From Streptomyces adelaidensis (lineage in GTDB: Bacteria; Actinomycetota; Actinomycetes; Streptomycetales; Streptomycetaceae): a stretch of DNA of 64,000 nucleotides. This document shows, in pieces, positions 31,337-40,938 of the stretch. Made by a program: the position numbers and the translations under genes. Every line of letters starts with the position of its first letter. Positions within the stretch are counted from its first letter, which is position 1. The notes beneath the pieces are model-generated. The model saw only the letters and a list, made by a program, of their open reading frames with translations. It was not told the DNA's origin and made no database searches. Where the stretch lies: the NCBI RefSeq assembly GCF_016598475.1, contig NZ_JAEMUX010000028.1, positions 1 through 64,000 of the forward strand, read 5' to 3'.

Positions 31337-33238
31337 CTACGGTTTCTCCTTGGGCAGTTCGTCCTTGACGGCCAGACAGGCGCTGATCCGCCCGGCGATC
31401 TCCACCGGCGTCAGACCCAGGTCCGCCAGCACCTCCCCGCGCTTGGCGTGCGGCAGGAACTGCTCCGGAATCCCGAACCGCCGTACGGGTACGTCGACAT
31501 CGGCGTCCCCCAGCGCCAGCGCGATCGCCGAACCGACCCCGGCGGCCCGGCTGTTGTCCTCCACGACGGCCACCAGCCGGTGTTCGTCGGCGAGCCACGG
31601 CAGCGCCGGATCGACCGGCTTGACCCAGCGCGGGTCGACGACGGTGCAACCGATGCCCCGGGTCTCCAGCAGCTCGGCGGCCTGGAGGCACACCGGGGCC
31701 ATGACTCCGACGGCGACCAGCAGCACCTCCGGACGGTCCGAGAGCGGGGAGCGGTGCAGGACGTCCATGCCGCCCACCCGTTCCAGGGACGGGATCTGAG
31801 GGCCCACCGATTCCTTCGGGAACCGGATCAGCGTGGGCGCGTCGTCCACGGCGACCGCCTCCCGCAGCTGCGCCCGCAGTTGGTCGGCGTCGCGCGGCGC
31901 GGCGATCCGCAGCCCCGGCACGACCTGGAGGATCGACAGGTCCCACATGCCGTTGTGCGACGCCCCGTCGACACCCGTGACCCCGGCCCGGTCCAGGACG
32001 AAGGTGACTCCGCACCGGTGCAGCGCCACGTCCATCAACAGCTGGTCGAAGGCCCGGTTGAGGAACGTCGCGTAGACCGCCACGACCGGGTGCAGCCCGC
32101 CCGTGGCGAGTCCGGCCGCCGAGACCACCGCGTGCTGCTCGGCGATGCCGACGTCCCAGACCCGGTCGGGGAACTTCTCCGCGAACCTGCCGAGTCCCAC
32201 CGGGTGCAGCATGGCCGCCGTGATCGCCACGACGTCCTCGCGCTCGTCCGCGATCCGCACGATCTCGTCGCCGAACACCGAGGTCCAGGACGGTCCACCG
32301 GCGGGCGTGAGCGGCTCGCACGTCAGCGGGTCCATCACGCCGACGGTGTGGAAGTGGTCCTCCTCGTTGGCGAGCGCGGGCTCGTAACCGCGGCCCTTCT
32401 GCGTCAGGCAGTGCACGAGGACCGGCCCGTGGAATCGCTTGGCGCGGCGCAGCGCCGACTCGACCGCCGACATGTCGTGCCCGTCGATCGGACCGACGTA
32501 CTTCAGCCCCAGGTCCTCGAACATGCCCTGCGGCGCGAACGCGTCCTTGAAGCCCTTCTTCGCCCCGTGCAGCGCCTCGTAGACCTGGTTGCCGACGACC
32601 GGCGTGCGCAGCAGGACGTCCTTGCCCCAGGCCAGGAACTGTTCGTAGCCGTCGGTGGTGCGCAGGGTGGCCAGGTGGTTGGCGAGGCCGCCGATGGTCG
32701 GGGAGTAGGAGCGCTCGTTGTCGTTGACGACGATGATCAGCGGCCGGTCCTTGGCGGCCGCGATGTTGTTCAGCGCCTCCCAGGCCATGCCGCCGGTCAG
32801 CGCGCCGTCGCCGATGACCGCGACGACGTGCCCCTTCTCCCCCCGCACCTGGCGGGCCTTGGCGAGGCCGTCCGCCCAGCCGAGGGCGGTGGAGGCGTGG
32901 CTGTTCTCGATGACGTCGTGCTCGGACTCCTCGCGCGACGGATAACCGGACAGGCCGCCCTTGCCGCGCAGCTTGGAAAAGTCCTGACGCCCGGTCAGAA
33001 GCTTGTGTACGTAGCTCTGGTGACCGGTGTCCCACAGGATGCGGTCGACGGGTGACGCGAAGACCCGGTGGAGCGCGATGGAGAGTTCCACCACCCCCAG
33101 ATTGGGCCCCAGGTGACCACCGGTCCTGGCGACCGCGTGCACCAGGAACTCCCGGATCTCTTCCGCCAGTTCGCCGAGTTCCGCCTCGGTCAGCGCCTTC
33201 AGGTCGCGCGGTTGCCGGATGCTCTCCAGAATCGTCAC
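31337..33238 (-). CDS. dxs: 1-deoxy-D-xylulose-5-phosphate synthase
   Basis: This thiamine-diphosphate enzyme (633 residues) condenses pyruvate and glyceraldehyde 3-phosphate in the first step of the MEP pathway. Seen are RTGGHLGPNLGVVELSIALH, DTGHQSYVHKLLTGR, the ThDP motif VIGDGALTGGMAWEALNN, and the transketolase-like C-terminal half. The GTG start begins the family N-terminus (TILESIRQPRDLKAL). Placing dxs inside the hopanoid operon ties precursor supply to hopanoid production; a second copy elsewhere is likely (inference). Confidence 0.96.
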   Translation of the reverse strand: MTILESIRQPRDLKALTEAELGELAEEIREFLVHAVARTGGHLGPNLGVVELSIALHRVFASPVDRILWDTGHQSYVHKLLTGRQDFSKLRGKGGLSGYPSREESEHDVIENSHASTALGWADGLAKARQVRGEKGHVVAVIGDGALTGGMAWEALNNIAAAKDRPLIIVVNDNERSYSPTIGGLANHLATLRTTDGYEQFLAWGKDVLLRTPVVGNQVYEALHGAKKGFKDAFAPQGMFEDLGLKYVGPIDGHDMSAVESALRRAKRFHGPVLVHCLTQKGRGYEPALANEEDHFHTVGVMDPLTCEPLTPAGGPSWTSVFGDEIVRIADEREDVVAITAAMLHPVGLGRFAEKFPDRVWDVGIAEQHAVVSAAGLATGGLHPVVAVYATFLNRAFDQLLMDVALHRCGVTFVLDRAGVTGVDGASHNGMWDLSILQVVPGLRIAAPRDADQLRAQLREAVAVDDAPTLIRFPKESVGPQIPSLERVGGMDVLHRSPLSDRPEVLLVAVGVMAPVCLQAAELLETRGIGCTVVDPRWVKPVDPALPWLADEHRLVAVVEDNSRAAGVGSAIALALGDADVDVPVRRFGIPEQFLPHAKRGEVLADLGLTPVEIAGRISACLAVKDELPKEKP

Positions 33239-33279
33239 GCTCGGGCCCCCTCTCGGTCCGTGCTCTTCAGCCCCTGTTT

Positions 33280-34437
33280 TCAGCTCACGGTGACCGCCGG
33301 CTCCCCCGACGCGACGCCGTCCTTCTCCATCTGCTCGGCGATCTTCATCGCCTCGTCGATGAGGGTCTCCACGATCTTCGATTCGGGGACGGTCCTGATG
33401 ACCTCGCCCCTGACGAAGATCTGGCCCTTGCCGTTGCCGGAGGCGACCCCCAGGTCCGCCTCCCGCGCCTCTCCGGGTCCGTTGACGACGCAGCCCATGA
33501 CGGCCACCCGCAACGGCACCTCCATGCCCTCAAGTCCGGCGGTCACCTCGTCGGCCAGCCGGTACACATCGACCTGTGCCCGCCCGCACGACGGACACGA
33601 CACGATCTCCAGCCGCCGCTGCCGCAGGTTCAGCGACTCCAAGATCTGGATGCCGACCTTGACCTCCTCGGCCGGCGGGGCGCTCAGCGAGACCCGGATC
33701 GTGTCGCCGATCCCCTCGCTGAGCAGCGCCCCGAAGGCCACGGCGGACTTGACGGTCCCCTGGAAGGCGGGACCTGCCTCGGTCACGCCCAGGTGCAACG
33801 GGTAGTCGCACCGGGCGGCGAGCTGCCGGTACGCCTCGATCATCACGACCGGGTCGTTGTGCTTGACCGAGATCTTGATGTCCCGGAAGTCGTGTTCCTC
33901 GAAGAGCGACGCCTCCCACAGCGCCGACTCCACCAGTGCCTCGGGCGTGGCCTTGCCGTACTTCTGGAGGAGCCGCCTGTCGAGAGAGCCGGCGTTGACG
34001 CCGATCCGGATCGGCGTCGTGTGCTCCTTCGCCGCCCGCGCGATCTCCTTGATCTTGTCGTCGAACTGCTTGATGTTGCCGGGGTTCACCCGCACCGCCG
34101 CACAGCCGGCCTCGATCGCCGCGAACACGTACTTCGGCTGGAAGTGGATGTCCGCGATCACCGGGATCTGCGACTTGCGGGCGATGGTGGCGAGCGCGTC
34201 CGCGTCGTCCTGCGTGGGGCAGGCGACCCGGACGATCTGGCAGCCGGACGCGGTGAGTTCCGCGATCTGCTGCAGCGTGGCGCCGATGTCCGACGTACGG
34301 GTCGTCGTCATCGACTGCACCGACACCGGTGCCCCGCCGCCGACCGCCACCGACCCGACCTGGATCCCGCGCGACGCGCGCCGCACGGCGATCGGCCGGA
34401 CCGGCATCTCGGGGACACCGAGAGAGATGGCCGTCAT
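33280..34437 (-). CDS. ispG: 4-hydroxy-3-methylbut-2-en-1-yl diphosphate synthase
   Basis: This [4Fe-4S] enzyme of the MEP pathway (385 residues; also called GcpE) has the barrel start GGGAPVSVQSMTTTRTSD, the segments ADIHFQPKYVFAAIEAGCAAVRVNPGN and SVKHNDPV, and the cluster-binding cysteines in SCPSCGRAQVD and GCVVNGPGE. It sits 41 bp downstream of hpnH's neighbour order on the same strand, between hpnH and dxs. As with dxs, this is probably a pathway copy dedicated to hopanoids. Confidence 0.96.
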   Translation of the reverse strand: MTAISLGVPEMPVRPIAVRRASRGIQVGSVAVGGGAPVSVQSMTTTRTSDIGATLQQIAELTASGCQIVRVACPTQDDADALATIARKSQIPVIADIHFQPKYVFAAIEAGCAAVRVNPGNIKQFDDKIKEIARAAKEHTTPIRIGVNAGSLDRRLLQKYGKATPEALVESALWEASLFEEHDFRDIKISVKHNDPVVMIEAYRQLAARCDYPLHLGVTEAGPAFQGTVKSAVAFGALLSEGIGDTIRVSLSAPPAEEVKVGIQILESLNLRQRRLEIVSCPSCGRAQVDVYRLADEVTAGLEGMEVPLRVAVMGCVVNGPGEAREADLGVASGNGKGQIFVRGEVIRTVPESKIVETLIDEAMKIAEQMEKDGVASGEPAVTVS

Positions 34438-34441
34438 GGCG

Positions 34442-35464
34442 TCACCCGTTGTTTCCGGAGACCGTCTCGCGCAGGGCGCGCAGGGACTCCTTCAGCGATC
34501 CCATGGTGGCGAGGACGGCGGTCGGCTCATAGCCGCAGTGCGCCATGCAGTTGGCGCAGCGCGGGTCCTTGCCCCGACCGTACGCGTCCCAGTCGGTGTC
34601 CTCGATGAGCTCCCGGTACGTCGTGACGTAGCCGTCGCTCATCAGGTAACAGGGCCGCTGCCAGCCGAACAGCGAGTAGTTCGGGATCGCCCACGCCGTG
34701 CACGGGAAGTCGACCTTGCCCTCCAGGAAGTCGAGGAACAGGGGCGAGTGGTTGAGGCGCCAGCGCCGCCGGTTGCCGCCCGAGAAGGCCTTCTTGAAGA
34801 GTTCGCGGGTCTGCTCCACGCCGAGGAAGTGCTCCTGGTCGGGGGCCTTCTCGTAGGCGTAGGCGGGCGAGATCATCATCTCGTCGACCTGGAGGTCGTC
34901 ATTGAGGTAGTTGAGGACCTCGATGATGGTCTGCGGGGTGTCGGTGTTGAAGAAGGTCGAGTTGGTGGTCACCCGGAAGCCGCGCTTCTTGGCCTCCTTC
35001 ATGGCCGCCACGGCCTCGTCGAACACCCCTTCCTTCGCCACAGACTCGTCGTGCCGCTCACGCAGCCCGTCGATGTGCACGGCGAACGCGAAGTACGGCG
35101 AGGGCTTGAACTTGTCCATCTTCTTGCGCAGCAGCATGGCGTTGGTGCACAGGAAGACGAACTTCTTCCTGGCGACCAACTGCCGTGCGATCTCGTCGAT
35201 CTGAGGGTGCATCAGGGGCTCGCCGCCCGCGATCGACACCATCGGCGCACCGGACTCCAGGACGGCGCCCACGGCCTGCGCCACCGGCATGCGCTGCTTG
35301 AGCACACCCGCCGGGTGCTGGATCTTGCCGCAGCCCTCGCACTTCAGGTTGCAGGCGTAGAGCGGTTCCAGCTCGACGATCAGCGGGAACTTGTCCCGCT
35401 TGCGGAGCTTCTGTTCGGCGAGATAGGTCGCTACCTTGATGGACTGGCGGAGCGGCATGGCCAT
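34442..35464 (-). CDS. hpnH: Adenosyl-hopene transferase (radical SAM)
   Basis: This 340-residue radical SAM protein adds a 5'-deoxyadenosyl radical to diploptene, giving adenosylhopane, the first step of side-chain extension. The cluster motif CNLKCEGC gives C38, C42 and C45. SIAGGEPLMHPQ (SAM-binding) and a Cys-rich C-terminus (CANCMAHCGYEP) follow. The ATG at 35464 follows GGAGG. That GGAGG itself overlaps the end of hpnG, so the genes are coupled. The start region MAMPLRQSIKVATYLAEQKL is typical of HpnH. Confidence 0.95.
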   Translation of the reverse strand: MAMPLRQSIKVATYLAEQKLRKRDKFPLIVELEPLYACNLKCEGCGKIQHPAGVLKQRMPVAQAVGAVLESGAPMVSIAGGEPLMHPQIDEIARQLVARKKFVFLCTNAMLLRKKMDKFKPSPYFAFAVHIDGLRERHDESVAKEGVFDEAVAAMKEAKKRGFRVTTNSTFFNTDTPQTIIEVLNYLNDDLQVDEMMISPAYAYEKAPDQEHFLGVEQTRELFKKAFSGGNRRRWRLNHSPLFLDFLEGKVDFPCTAWAIPNYSLFGWQRPCYLMSDGYVTTYRELIEDTDWDAYGRGKDPRCANCMAHCGYEPTAVLATMGSLKESLRALRETVSGNNG

Positions 35465-35469
35465 CTGGC

Positions 35470-36114
35470 TCACCTCCGGGGGAGCAGCAAAGAACGGTGC
35501 CATTCGTAGTAAGCGGGAAGGACCGCACGAAGGACGCGGAAGGCTGATATTCCACCGCGTACCGTGCCGATCCGGACCAGTTCATGTTCTGGAGCGTCCA
35601 CGACCACCCGTACGGCCGCAACCGGGCGTGCGCCCGATCTCACGGCGCACTGGAGTGTGACCGCGGACTCCATGTCGACGGCGATCGCACCGGTCGCGAA
35701 CAGATCCGACCGTTCCTGACCACGCACGACGTGATCCGAGCCGGTGAGCGGGCCGGTGTGGACCGTGCGCCCGGGCACGGCCCGCACCAGCTCCTTGACC
35801 AGTAGTTCGGTGCCCACACAGGGCGTGACGCCGCCGTCGGGCCCCCGGGTCTCCTCGGCGACGACCAGGTCGCCGGGGTGCATGCCCGGGGCGAGTCCCG
35901 CGCAGAACCCGGTGGCCAGCACGGCCGCGTCACTCAGAGCCGGGTCGGTGAGCTGCCGGGTGACGGACCGCTCGGCGGCCCTCGGCCCCATGCCGGTCCG
36001 CAGGACGGTGACCGGGCCCCCGGCGCCGCCCCGGTCGCCGCTGCGCAGGGCGAGCTGCTCGATGCCGAGCGCGCAGGCGATCAGCAGCGGCGCCGGGGCG
36101 GCGGCCGTCTCCAT
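35470..36114 (-). CDS. hpnG: Hopanoid-associated nucleoside phosphorylase
   Basis: The 214-residue protein of the PNP/UDP phosphorylase family shows LIACALGIEQLALRSG, RTGMGPRAAERSV, LATGFCAGLAPGMHPGDLVVA and the late AIAVDMESAVTLQCA motif. HpnG removes adenine from adenosylhopane to give ribosylhopane. The ATG overlaps the shc stop (TGATG). A longer open frame reaching 36612 is a shadow of shc. It lies between shc and hpnH, matching biosynthetic order. Confidence 0.92.
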   Translation of the reverse strand: METAAAPAPLLIACALGIEQLALRSGDRGGAGGPVTVLRTGMGPRAAERSVTRQLTDPALSDAAVLATGFCAGLAPGMHPGDLVVAEETRGPDGGVTPCVGTELLVKELVRAVPGRTVHTGPLTGSDHVVRGQERSDLFATGAIAVDMESAVTLQCAVRSGARPVAAVRVVVDAPEHELVRIGTVRGGISAFRVLRAVLPAYYEWHRSLLLPRR

Positions 36115-38093
36115 CAGCTCGCCCCGGCCTTCAGGACGGCCGGTTCGCCGTTGACGTACCGGCCGAGCGCGGTGAGCGGGAACACCTGCCGGTAGAGGTG
36201 GTAGTTGATCGAGAAGTCCCAGGGGAAGCCGGTGCCGGTGAAGTACGGCTCGTCCCAGCCGCCGTCCGCCCGCTGGGTCTGGGCCAGCCACTCGATGCCG
36301 CGCTCGGTGGCCTTGGCGTCCCGCTCCCCCGCCGCCAGCAGCGCGAGCAGCGCCCACGCGGTCTGGGAGGCGGTGGAGGCGCCCTTGCCGCCCCATTCGG
36401 CGGCGTCGGGATAGGAGCGCAGATCCTCGCCCCAGCCGCCGTCGTCGTTCTGCACGGTCTCCAGCCAGGCCACGGCCCGGCGGATCGCGGGGTGCGCGGC
36501 GGGCAGTCCGGCGGCCGTCAGCGCGGGGACCACCGACCCGGTTCCGTAGACGTAGTTGACGCCCCAGCGCCCGAACCACGAGCCGTTCGGCTCCTGTTCG
36601 GCGAGCAGCCACTCGATGGCGCGCCGCGTGCGCGGGTGGTGGGAGAGGCCCTCGACGGCGAGCATCTCCACCATATGGGCGGTGACGTCGGCGGACGGCG
36701 GGTCGATGACCTCGCCGAAGTCGCAGAACGGCAGCCGGTTGGGGAACGGGCTGGTGTTGTCGACGTCGAAGGCGGCCCAGGCCCCGCTCCTCGACTGCAT
36801 ACCGAGGCTCCAGCGCACCCCGCGCCGGATGGCCTTCTCGACGCGCTCCGGCTCCTGGTGCCTGACTCTGCGCAGCGCGAGGACGACCTCGGCGGTGTCG
36901 TCGATGTCGGGGTAGTTGTCGTTGTGGAACTCGAACGCCCAGCCGCCCGGCGGCAGTTGGGGACGCTTGACGGCCCAGTCACCGGGCCGGACGATCTCCT
37001 CGCCGAGCATCCAGTCGGCGGCCTTGACGAGTTGGGGATGGTCGGCGGGCAGGCCCGCGTCGGCGAGCGCGATGGTGGCGAGGCAGGTGTCCCACACCGG
37101 CGACTGGCAGGCCTCGATCATCCGGGAGCCGTCCTCGCGCCATACGGCGAAGCGGTCGAGGGACTCCAACCCGGCGCGCATCACGGGGTGTTGGAGGTCG
37201 TAGCCGAGCAGGTGCAGGGCGATGACCGAGTACACGGCCGGCGGCTGGATACCGCCCCAGCAGCCGTCGTTCTCCTGCCGCTCGACGATCCAGCGGGCCG
37301 CACTGTTCATGGCGGCCTTGCGCAGCCGCTTCAGTGCGACCTTGTGGTAGCCGTGCAGAAGTCTGTCGAGCCGCTGGAAGGCGCCTTCCCAGCTCCCCAG
37401 CGGATCAAGGGGCCCGGGCGGGTTCGGCCGGCCCGGGTCGGTGTGCAGCTCGTCCAGCGGGAACGGCGCGGGCCGCACCGGGCGCTTCGCCGAGACGACG
37501 GTCAGCGGGACGATCGTCTGGCGGGCCCAGCACCCGAAGTCGTAGATGTTGAGCGGCATCCACTTCGGGAAGTAGATGATCTCCGGCGGCATCTCCGGCA
37601 GGTCGTCCCACTTCCACCAGCCGAACAGCGCCAGCCAGATCCGGGTGAAGACCCGGGCGGCGGCGATCCCGCCGCGCTCCCGGACCCACGCCGACGTCCT
37701 CGCCATGTGCGGCTCGGCCGGGTCGTCCCCGGCCAGCCGCAGCGCGACGTACGCCTCGATGGTGGCGGAGAGGTCGGACGGCCCGCCGTAGAAGGTGGCC
37801 CAGGTACCGTCGGGGCGTTGCCCGCCGCGGATGAACAGCGCGGCCGCCCGCGTGGTCTTCTCGTCGCGGATGCCCAGGAACTGACGGAGCAGCAGGTCCT
37901 CGGCGTCCATGGTGACGTTGGTCTCCAGGTCGCCCTTCCACCAGCCCTGGGCGTCCTGTCGCGCGAGCAGATAGTCGGTGGAGCGCCGTATGGCGAGGGC
38001 GGCGGCATCCTGGACCCCTGCCGCCGCCCTCTGCCGCCCCGCGGCAGCGTGGGGCGGCAGAGCCCCGGTGCTTCCGTCGGTCGTCGCTGTCAT
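36114..38093 (-). CDS. shc: Squalene-hopene cyclase
   Basis: This 659-residue monotopic membrane enzyme cyclises squalene to hopene. The catalytic DxDD motif is present as YPDIDDTAEV (around residue 395). At least five QW repeats are visible, such as QDAQGWWKGDLE, QENDGCWGG, QSRSGAWAAFD, QEPNGSWFGRW and QNDDGGWGED. The MPLNIYDFGCWARQTIVPL segment is typical of the membrane channel region. The ATG follows AAGGGG. It is coupled to hpnG by a 1-nt overlap. Confidence 0.97.
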   Translation of the reverse strand: MTATTDGSTGALPPHAAAGRQRAAAGVQDAAALAIRRSTDYLLARQDAQGWWKGDLETNVTMDAEDLLLRQFLGIRDEKTTRAAALFIRGGQRPDGTWATFYGGPSDLSATIEAYVALRLAGDDPAEPHMARTSAWVRERGGIAAARVFTRIWLALFGWWKWDDLPEMPPEIIYFPKWMPLNIYDFGCWARQTIVPLTVVSAKRPVRPAPFPLDELHTDPGRPNPPGPLDPLGSWEGAFQRLDRLLHGYHKVALKRLRKAAMNSAARWIVERQENDGCWGGIQPPAVYSVIALHLLGYDLQHPVMRAGLESLDRFAVWREDGSRMIEACQSPVWDTCLATIALADAGLPADHPQLVKAADWMLGEEIVRPGDWAVKRPQLPPGGWAFEFHNDNYPDIDDTAEVVLALRRVRHQEPERVEKAIRRGVRWSLGMQSRSGAWAAFDVDNTSPFPNRLPFCDFGEVIDPPSADVTAHMVEMLAVEGLSHHPRTRRAIEWLLAEQEPNGSWFGRWGVNYVYGTGSVVPALTAAGLPAAHPAIRRAVAWLETVQNDDGGWGEDLRSYPDAAEWGGKGASTASQTAWALLALLAAGERDAKATERGIEWLAQTQRADGGWDEPYFTGTGFPWDFSINYHLYRQVFPLTALGRYVNGEPAVLKAGAS

Positions 38094-38232
38094 GGCTTCC
38101 CCTTCGTGCAGTGGACGGATCTCTCTGCGGTGGGTCAGCCGTCGGCCGGTGCGATGTCCGGTGACTGAGCACCGGCCGGCGACTACGCGAGGCCTATTCG
38201 ACCGATGACGGTCGACTCCTGGGGGATGGCTC

Positions 38233-39378
38233 TCATCTCTTCCGTACGACGACGAAGTCGGCGAGCGCCGCGAACTGGTCCCGCACATGGTCGGGCATCC
38301 TGATCGAGTCCAGCGCCTCGATCGCGATCGTGTGCTGGCGGCGCGCCTCGCCGGCGGTCCACTCCCGGCCGCCCGCCTCCTCGATGAGGGCGGCGCGCGC
38401 GGCGAACTCCTCCTCGGAGAAGTTCTCGAAGTCGCTGGCCTTGGCGTCGGCGGCGAGGAGTTCACCGAGCCGCTCGGAGGCCGGGCCGCCCGCCGCGAGC
38501 GCGGCCACGACCGGCAGGGACTTCTTGCGCTGGCGCAGGTCGCTCCAGGTCTGCTTGCCCGTGGAGACCGGGTCGCCCCAGATGCCCAGCAGGTCGTCGA
38601 CGGCCTGGAAGGCGAGGCCGAGGTGGTAGCCGTACTTCTCCAGTGTGTCGGCGGTGCGGTCGTCCGCGCCCCCGAGGACGGCGCCGATGGAGCAGGCACA
38701 GGCGAGGAGGGCGCCGGTCTTGTTGCCCTCCATCTCCAGGCACTCCTCGACGGTGACCCGCTCGCGGTGCTCGTAGGAGATGTCCTGGGCCTGCCCGTCG
38801 ATGAGCGCGCGGGTCGCGGTGGTGATGCGTCGGGTGGCGCGGGCCGCCTCGGCGGTGCCGAGTTCGAGGAGGATCTCGTTGGCGAGCACCATCAGGGCGT
38901 CGCCGACAAGAATGGCCTGGGCGGGTCCGTGCACCTTCCAGACGGTGTCGCGGTGGCGGCGCTGTTCGTCGCCGTCCATCAGGTCGTCGTGCAGCAGCGA
39001 GAAGTTGTGCACCAGCTCCACCGCGACCGCACCGGGGATACCGGCCTCGGGTGCGGCGCCGGCGACCTCGGCGGACATGACGGCGAGTGCGGGGCGTACG
39101 GCTTTGCCGCCGTCGCCGTCGGCCGGATTGCCGTGGGCGTCGATCCAGCCGAAGTGATAGGCGGCGACCGTGTCCATGGGGGGCGCCAGCCGATCGACGG
39201 CCGCCCGCAGCACGGGGGTGGCCAGGGTCCGCCCGCGCTCCAGGAGCGCGGTCACGTCCACCGCGGTCCTCGCAGCGGCCGTCGCGGCCGGGGGCACAGT
39301 GGGCACAGTCTCTCCAGTTGTCGAAGTGTTCGCGGTGCCGGGAGTGCGGGAACCGGTCCGGTGCGTTTCGAGCGTCAC
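38233..39378 (-). CDS. Polyprenyl diphosphate synthase
   Basis: This trans-prenyltransferase (381 residues) has the first Asp-rich motif LLHDDLMDGD and the second VDDLLGIWGD, with HRDTVWKVHG between. In this cluster it should make farnesyl diphosphate for squalene formation. The N-terminal 40 residues are Thr/Pro-rich and probably disordered. The GTG start at 39378 overlaps the hpnE stop (GTGA). Chain length cannot be fixed from the sequence alone, but context strongly favours C15. Confidence 0.93.
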   Translation of the reverse strand: MTLETHRTGSRTPGTANTSTTGETVPTVPPAATAAARTAVDVTALLERGRTLATPVLRAAVDRLAPPMDTVAAYHFGWIDAHGNPADGDGGKAVRPALAVMSAEVAGAAPEAGIPGAVAVELVHNFSLLHDDLMDGDEQRRHRDTVWKVHGPAQAILVGDALMVLANEILLELGTAEAARATRRITTATRALIDGQAQDISYEHRERVTVEECLEMEGNKTGALLACACSIGAVLGGADDRTADTLEKYGYHLGLAFQAVDDLLGIWGDPVSTGKQTWSDLRQRKKSLPVVAALAAGGPASERLGELLAADAKASDFENFSEEEFAARAALIEEAGGREWTAGEARRQHTIAIEALDSIRMPDHVRDQFAALADFVVVRKR

Positions 39379-40802
39379 GCTGCCTCCTCGTAACCGAAGA
39401 GGTGGTCTCGGGGCCGGCCCAGGGCACCGAGCGCGGCGTCCGCCGCACTGATGCCGCTGCGGACCGCACTCTCCATGGTCGCGGGCCACCCGGTGGCGGT
39501 CCACGCTCCGGCCAGGTACAGGCCGGGGGCCTTGGTGCGGGCGCCGGGCCTGAGCCGTCCGACGCCGGGGGTGGGAGCGAACGTCGCGGTGCGCTCCCGG
39601 GTCACGAAGAAGTCCGTCACCGCCGCGCCGCGCGCGGCGGGCAGCAGCCTCTCCAGCTCGGGCAGATACCGCTCGCGCAGCGCGGAGACGGGCTCGTCGA
39701 TCTCGTCCTGCGCGGCCGACTGCGACAGCGCCAGGTACTGGCCCGCGCGCAGCCCGGACGCCTCGGTCCGGTCGAAGACCCACTGCACGGGGGAGCCGAG
39801 CGCCGCGAAGAACGGCCGCTGAAGCACCTTCCGGTCGTACACCACATGGACGTTGAGGATGGGCGCGGTGCCGATCTCCAGCAGCCGCCCGGGGTTCTCG
39901 AGGGCGCCCTCGGGCAGCAGATCGTGCGCCTCGCGCTGCGGCACGGCGAGGACGACCGCGTCGACGTCGAAGCTCTCGCCGGGTACCTCGACCTTCCAAT
40001 TCCCGTTCTGCTGAGGGGAGATGGAGGTGACGCGGGTTCGGAGTCCGGTACGCACGCCCGCCGAGTCGAGCGCCTTGCGGGCCAGCCGGTCGTGCAGTTC
40101 GCCCAGCGGGACATGGGCCCAGCCGATGTCGGCGGCGCCGGGTTCGGACAGCAGACCGGTCTTGAACACCATCGCGGCGAGCCCGAGGGAAGCGTCCTGG
40201 GCCACCGCGTTGAGGGTGGCGACCCCCACGAGGTCCCACAGCGCCTCGACGGCACGCGCCGACTGACCGTGCGCGGTCAGCCAGCCGCCGAAGTCCCGTT
40301 CGTCCAGCGCCGGATCCGCGAGGTCGAGCGCCTTGAGCGCCAGTGCGGCCCGGCCCACTCCTGCGCGCTCGGCGAGCGAGAGATGCGGGTAGGTGGCCAG
40401 GCTGCGCCCGAGATGCAGGGGTACGGGCAGCGCGTCACGCCGCAGTCTGCCCAGCCGTCGCCCGGGCCTGCCCTCGGCATCGAGCACCGGTACGTCGAGC
40501 CGGTCCTGCAAGGGCGCCAGCGCGGCCCCGTCGACGCGGTCGAGAAACCAGCGGTAGGCGGTGCAGCAACGCATGTACACGTGCTGTCCGTTGTCCACGG
40601 TCAGCTCGCCGCGCTGGAAGGAGAAGGCGAGCCCGCCGAGGCGTGGCCGCCCTTCCAGGAGAGTGACCCGTACGCCGGCGTCGGCGAGGGAGAGCGCGGC
40701 GGTGATGCCCGCAAGACCCCCGCCGACCACCACGGCCGTGCTCCCGGGGCGGCCCGTACTGTCCGCGTCCAGCAGTCCCTCGGACTGTGCGCCGTCGGTC
40801 AT
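39375..40802 (-). CDS. hpnE: FAD-dependent squalene synthase subunit
   Basis: The 475-residue flavoprotein begins with the dinucleotide-binding motif AVVVGGGLAGITAALSLADAGV and DNGQHVYMRCCTAYRWFL. It ends with the FAD-contact LYLAGAWTATGWPATMESAVRSG. HpnE reduces hydroxysqualene to squalene in the HpnCDE route. The ATG at 40802 follows GGGAGGG. The frame upstream to 40901 has no start signal. Confidence 0.95.
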   Translation of the reverse strand: MTDGAQSEGLLDADSTGRPGSTAVVVGGGLAGITAALSLADAGVRVTLLEGRPRLGGLAFSFQRGELTVDNGQHVYMRCCTAYRWFLDRVDGAALAPLQDRLDVPVLDAEGRPGRRLGRLRRDALPVPLHLGRSLATYPHLSLAERAGVGRAALALKALDLADPALDERDFGGWLTAHGQSARAVEALWDLVGVATLNAVAQDASLGLAAMVFKTGLLSEPGAADIGWAHVPLGELHDRLARKALDSAGVRTGLRTRVTSISPQQNGNWKVEVPGESFDVDAVVLAVPQREAHDLLPEGALENPGRLLEIGTAPILNVHVVYDRKVLQRPFFAALGSPVQWVFDRTEASGLRAGQYLALSQSAAQDEIDEPVSALRERYLPELERLLPAARGAAVTDFFVTRERTATFAPTPGVGRLRPGARTKAPGLYLAGAWTATGWPATMESAVRSGISAADAALGALGRPRDHLFGYEEAA

Positions 40803-40938
40803 CGTGCACCCTCCCCTGCCGGTCCGCCGAGGTGCTGAACCGGTCTGCGGCAGACCGTCGCAGTCAGGGACGCCCTCGTGACGCGGAGGGTTGCGTACCA
40901 CTTTTCCCCGATGGGTTCACCTTGGCCCAGATTGTCCA

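Noticed and set aside
29888..33055. Plus-strand 1055-codon frame and minus-strand 1059-codon frame over dxs and hpnO
   Set aside because: Neither shows family motifs. The dxs and hpnO frames match their enzymes throughout.
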